Below, one piece after another: positions 63,570 to 64,000 of a stretch of 64,000 nucleotides of DNA (its first letter is position 1; the number at the start of each line of letters is the position of its first letter). The stretch spans positions 186,001-250,000 of the forward strand of contig CAADRB010000032.1 of the NCBI GenBank assembly GCA_900708905.1, written 5' to 3'. The position numbers and the translations under genes are program-made. Source of the stretch: Hymenolepis diminuta (Eukaryota; Platyhelminthes; Cestoda; Cyclophyllidea; Hymenolepididae). Below the pieces are notes generated by a model, which was not told the DNA's origin, did not search any database, and worked only from the letters and a program-made list of their open reading frames with translations.

Positions 63570-63926
63570 TTATCGTTTCCGTCTCTCTGCCATATTATTA
63601 ATTCTTTGGCGCATGCGTTGTTTGAGGATAGCCTGCCTGTCCGCAATAATGTCTTCTTCATCGTCTCCGCTGTTCATTTTCCCGAACTTTGGAGCAGTCT
63701 GACAGGGATGTCCGGTGTGAGGTGGTCGATGTTGGGGACAGAAGCTGACCCGGCAGTAGGAGCATTGACCACCCGATGTGGCTGAAATAATATGAGTACA
63801 ATTTGGAACAGCACAGACACGCTGAGCAGCGTGAAGCATCCCGTTAACATCGTTTGGATGAACTTCTTTCAATTGGGCTTCAATTAAATTCTGGCGCTTT
63901 AATGCGGCGGCAAGATTCGCATCGAC
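63570..63926 (-). CDS. Last exon of an AN1-type zinc-finger protein (IGHMBP2-like C-terminus), partial
   Basis: Minus strand, 118 codons ending in a TAA at 63572-63570. The exon starts with GTC just after a 3' splice site read as tgtaaatttcag (intron 63927 and up), in phase 0; the ATG at 63950 lies in the intron and is rejected as a start. The exon encodes a helical lead (ANLAAALKRQ...), then a zinc-binding array C-x4-C, C-x2-C, C-x2-H, H-x-C (VCAVPNC, QCSYC, FCPQH, GHPC), then an acidic patch and a basic coiled tail (QAILKQRMRQRINNMAERRKR region). The C-x4-C spacing and the basic tail resemble the C-terminal AN1 finger of the helicase IGHMBP2/SMUBP-2 more than the common C-x2-C AN1 proteins. 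The helicase and R3H parts, if present, lie beyond the window, so the full identity is inference. Confidence 0.75.
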   Translation of the reverse strand, partial: VDANLAAALKRQNLIEAQLKEVHPNDVNGMLHAAQRVCAVPNCTHIISATSGGQCSYCRVSFCPQHRPPHTGHPCQTAPKFGKMNSGDDEEDIIADRQAILKQRMRQRINNMAERRKR

Positions 63927-64000
63927 CTGAAATTTACAGTAATTAAACACGTTACTTATATTTCATAAGTAGTTTAAAAATACAATAACGAATGCTCACC

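Noticed and set aside
63927..63950. ATG at 63950 as the start of a complete 126-residue AN1 protein
   Set aside because: The eight codons before GTC form a classical 3' splice site (pyrimidine-rich sequence ending ttcag) at the domain's exon edge.
1..64000. CRISPR arrays, operons or bacterial-type genes
   Set aside because: No regularly spaced direct repeats or closely packed ORFs are present, and the content is that of an animal nuclear genome.

Overview
The window is AT-rich nuclear DNA of an animal. It holds a rhodopsin-family GPCR, a FAM78 homologue, a terminal exon with an AN1-type zinc finger bounded by a 3' splice site, decayed mariner and Ty3/Gypsy-like elements, and tRNA-derived SINE-like repeats. 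Genes are sparse and separated by many kilobases of AT-rich DNA. I cannot name the species. A protostome invertebrate fits best (peptide-receptor type GPCR, heavy mariner decay), but that is inference.

Layout. 1-330 is a degenerate copy of a repeat family I call R1. 473-1747 is a decayed mariner on the minus strand. About 6.39-6.94 kb is an LTR-like repeat, whose partner lies inverted at about 53.17-53.70 kb. 10.875-12.035 kb is an intronless FMRFamide-receptor-like GPCR behind four CCAAT boxes. From 12.5 to 34.5 kb there is no convincing gene, only SINE-like, tRNA-like and R1 fragments and a perfect 28-bp palindrome. 34.5-35.2 kb is a broken Ty3/Gypsy integrase relic. 40.655-41.179 kb is an unrecognised 174-residue intronless ORF behind three CCAAT boxes. 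44.2-46.6 kb holds two more R1 copies, the second of which is the 3' end of a decayed gene with its own promoter-like sequence. 46.914-48.204 kb is a second mariner of the same family, in the opposite orientation. 51.1-51.4 kb is another R1 copy. 54.7-54.9 kb is a tRNA-derived SINE. 56.145-57.161 kb is the FAM78 homologue. About 60.03-63.19 kb is a large inverted repeat: two ~1.0-kb arms that look identical by eye, around a ~1.1-kb unique centre. 63.570-63.926 kb is the last exon of a gene running in from the right on the minus strand, with an IGHMBP2-like AN1 zinc finger.

The genes do not form a pathway or operon. The most unusual signals are (1) the near-perfect inverted repeat, whose edges fade gradually, and (2) the R1 family: at least six degenerate copies spread over 51 kb, all on the + strand. 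R1 looks more like a decayed, dispersed tandem gene family than a randomly oriented transposon.
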